This document shows, piece by piece, positions 23,893-25,678 of a stretch of DNA of 25,678 bases (the stretch's first letter is position 1; every line of letters begins with the position of its first letter). Source of the DNA: Saprospiraceae bacterium UBA7687 (lineage in GTDB: Bacteria; Bacteroidota; Bacteroidia; Chitinophagales; Saprospiraceae); contig DLGT01000113.1 of NCBI GenBank assembly GCA_002482845.1, positions 13,619 through 39,296 of the forward strand. Direction: 5' to 3'. A model generated the notes under the pieces. The model ran no database searches and was not told where the DNA came from. It saw nothing but the letters and a program-made list of their open reading frames with translations. Position numbers and translations under genes: made by a program.

Positions 23893-25678
23893 TTAATTTT
23901 GTTTTAGTCTTTCTAGTATCCCACCGTTATCTATGACAACTTCCGCAGTTTTGAATCCACGATTTTGTGCGCTTACAGTGGCAGCTTTTGCTTCTTCTAG
24001 ATTGTTATAACCAGCTAATATAAAAATAGTCCAACCACCTTTCGTCCATTGTTCTATTCTACCTAGGTCTTTCACTTTATTTACATCAAACCAAATAGGG
24101 TCTTCATACGATGCTAACCTTACCTTGTATTTATTACCAGTTTTGAAGTTTCTCATTTCTTCAGTTGGATTTTTTGAATGGAAATTTCCTTCATCCGTAA
24201 AACTGTCTGCATCCGAACTAGTCAAAATCAACTCCATTTTTGCAGTATTGAGTAATTCAAAGGTAATGAACGCATCTTGAAAACCATTGGCTCTTACTTT
24301 TGCCAATATGTTTTCAGCTTCTGCCCTATTATCAAAATATCCAAGCCTTACTTTAATAGACGACCCGTTATGCATTTTGTACACATTGCCAAATTTGACC
24401 AATGATTTAAATCGTTTAAAATTTGGTTTAACAGATGACATGGATGCCAACTGGATAAAAAATACCTCTGTATTTGGTATTGCTTGATCTAATGCTATCC
24501 TGTGGGCTCCGATAAAATAAGAATCATCAGCTTCCACATTTCCCACCACTTTGGTATCGAATACAGGCAATTTAAAAGCTACTTCTTGTGTCATTGGAGA
24601 TGATGCTCTTTCCACGAATTCTGTATTCGAACCTTTCAAAGATACCATGGCATCAAGTTCAGGATTTCCTGTATGTTTTTGAGTTTCCGCAGCAATAGCA
24701 TCTAGTGATACAGCTTGTGGGATATCTACTAGAAGTCCATCATGTTCATCTGCGATGATTTTACGTGTTTTGTAGATGTCATTGCCACCTCTACCGCCTA
24801 GTCTATTTGATGTCACATAAAGTTCGCCCATACGATTGAACGATGGGAAATATTCATCATTTATGGAATTTACACCTGAACCTACATTTGTCACTTCTGT
24901 CCATACACCATTTTCTACCTTGCTTTTCACGATGTCATATCCACCTATACCTATGTGGAAATCAGATGAAAAATATAGTTCATTTTTTTGCAAAAATGGT
25001 GTGATTTCATTTCCTACTGTGTTTATTTCGCTTCCTAGATTTTTTGGCAATGACCATTTGCCCTCATCGAGATAACTCACATATATATCATATCCGCCAT
25101 ATCCACCAGGTCTATTAGAAGAAAAATAAATGGCACTACCATCAAATGCCATATGCGCTGAGTTGATAGAAGATCCTACTTCATTGTATGTGAATGGTTT
25201 AGAAGATGTTACTTCGCCTTTATCATTTATATCTGCAATGTAAAGTTTAGATATTCTGTCAGCTGTTATAAATGAGTAAGTATCTTTTATTTTTGACTCA
25301 ATCATAGCACAAGATGTTCCATTAGCCGAAAAACTTAATGGACCTATGTGATTCATATTTCCTTCAATATTTTTTATAAAACCTAGTCTGTTCTTCTTGG
25401 CATTGTATAGAAAAGATTTATGTGCTAATTCGTCTACATTTGTCAATCGTTCAGCTTCTGTCATCAGAATATCATTTCTGAAAGAACTGAACACAGGCAA
25501 ATCTTTATAAAACGTAAGTCCAAAATCAGAAACTGTACTGTTAGACGGCATTACAAATGTCTCGTAGTCTGCTTTATTGCTTTGCGCTTTGATGGCAAAT
25601 TCCACACCTTTTAGACAATGCTGACCATCTTGTGGTACATAGGTGCTGTATGTCGTATAACTAGCTTTTGCTTCTTCA
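23893..25678 (-). CDS. PD40 beta-propeller and tandem SPOR domain envelope protein, partial (5' end beyond right edge)
   Basis: At least 594 codons, open to the right edge; the reading frame continues upstream of the GTG at 25605 (EEAKASYTTYSTYVPQDGQH), so 25605 is not the start. Three PD40 (WD40-like) blades carry SNRPGGYGGYDIYVS (near 25110), SSDFHIGIGGYDIVKS (near 24950) and TSNRLGGRGGNDIYKT (near 24790). After a linker of about 70 residues come two SPOR-like units: one with IKVRLGYFDNRAEAENILAKV (near 24330), and one with KYKVRLASYEDPIWFD and WTIFILAGYNNLEEAKAA (near 24080 and 24000). SPOR domains bind denuded peptidoglycan. PD40 proteins in Bacteroidota are often envelope or gliding/type IX secretion-linked. 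Role is inferred as periplasmic or outer membrane-associated. The true start lies outside the window. Confidence 0.85.
   Translation of the reverse strand, partial: EEAKASYTTYSTYVPQDGQHCLKGVEFAIKAQSNKADYETFVMPSNSTVSDFGLTFYKDLPVFSSFRNDILMTEAERLTNVDELAHKSFLYNAKKNRLGFIKNIEGNMNHIGPLSFSANGTSCAMIESKIKDTYSFITADRISKLYIADINDKGEVTSSKPFTYNEVGSSINSAHMAFDGSAIYFSSNRPGGYGGYDIYVSYLDEGKWSLPKNLGSEINTVGNEITPFLQKNELYFSSDFHIGIGGYDIVKSKVENGVWTEVTNVGSGVNSINDEYFPSFNRMGELYVTSNRLGGRGGNDIYKTRKIIADEHDGLLVDIPQAVSLDAIAAETQKHTGNPELDAMVSLKGSNTEFVERASSPMTQEVAFKLPVFDTKVVGNVEADDSYFIGAHRIALDQAIPNTEVFFIQLASMSSVKPNFKRFKSLVKFGNVYKMHNGSSIKVRLGYFDNRAEAENILAKVRANGFQDAFITFELLNTAKMELILTSSDADSFTDEGNFHSKNPTEEMRNFKTGNKYKVRLASYEDPIWFDVNKVKDLGRIEQWTKGGWTIFILAGYNNLEEAKAATVSAQNRGFKTAEVVIDNGGILERLKQN

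Noticed and set aside
25530..25605. GTG at 25605 as start of the PD40 protein
   Set aside because: The same frame stays open to the right edge with protein-like sequence and no signal peptide follows the GTG, so the gene starts beyond the window.

Overview
The window reads as chromosome of an AT-rich member of the Bacteroidota. Three things point there: start regions lacking strong Shine-Dalgarno sequences but carrying TAnnTTTG-type -7 boxes, a glucosamine-6-phosphate deaminase fused to a PIG-L deacetylase, and a PD40/SPOR envelope protein typical of the phylum. The family within the phylum cannot be fixed from the sequence; a Saprospiraceae- or Chitinophaga-like organism is a guess.

Layout. 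1-962 (-) is the N-terminal part of atpD, running off the left edge. 1469-5720 (+) holds two amino-sugar genes: the NagB/PIG-L fusion and an exported GH20 beta-N-acetylhexosaminidase with a CBM32-like tail. 5729-8502 (-) is an exported pair, a twin-DUF1080 protein and a Tat-type Gfo/Idh/MocA oxidoreductase, resembling the periplasmic 3-keto-glycoside pathway. 8746-12789 holds a TesA-like SGNH hydrolase divergent from an ABC ATPase and FtsX-type permease, the same arrangement as E. coli tesA/ybbA/ybbP. 13028-14555 is a three-gene hipB-hipS-hipT toxin-antitoxin operon with 4-base overlaps, preceded by a good Bacteroidota promoter and a cluster of GTGC/GCAC repeats that look like HipB operators. 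A gene remnant may lie just downstream.

14938-17194 (+) carries a hexapeptide acetyltransferase, an exported cyclophilin-like protein and a zinc alcohol dehydrogenase. 17366-22003 (+) is a molybdenum hydroxylase locus: the [2Fe-2S] subunit, a Tat-exported molybdopterin subunit, a clan AA aspartic protease and an XdhC-type maturation factor. It is interrupted by two copies of a 54-base palindromic repeat. 22215-22571 (-) is a small DUF6249-like membrane protein with a clear terminator. 22710-23741 (+) is an ECF sigma factor and a membrane protein that is probably its anti-sigma. A bidirectional terminator separates these from a PD40 plus double-SPOR envelope protein (-) that runs off the right edge.

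Themes. The left half is glycan scavenging: GH20 releases GlcNAc, the fusion could deacetylate and deaminate it, and the DUF1080/Gfo pair works on glycosides in the periplasm. The centre is a defence or persistence module. The right half is redox enzymes and envelope-stress regulation. I saw no tRNA, rRNA, CRISPR array or intact insertion sequence. The most notable system is the split HipBST module with its operator array; it belongs to a known class, but this copy looks little characterised.
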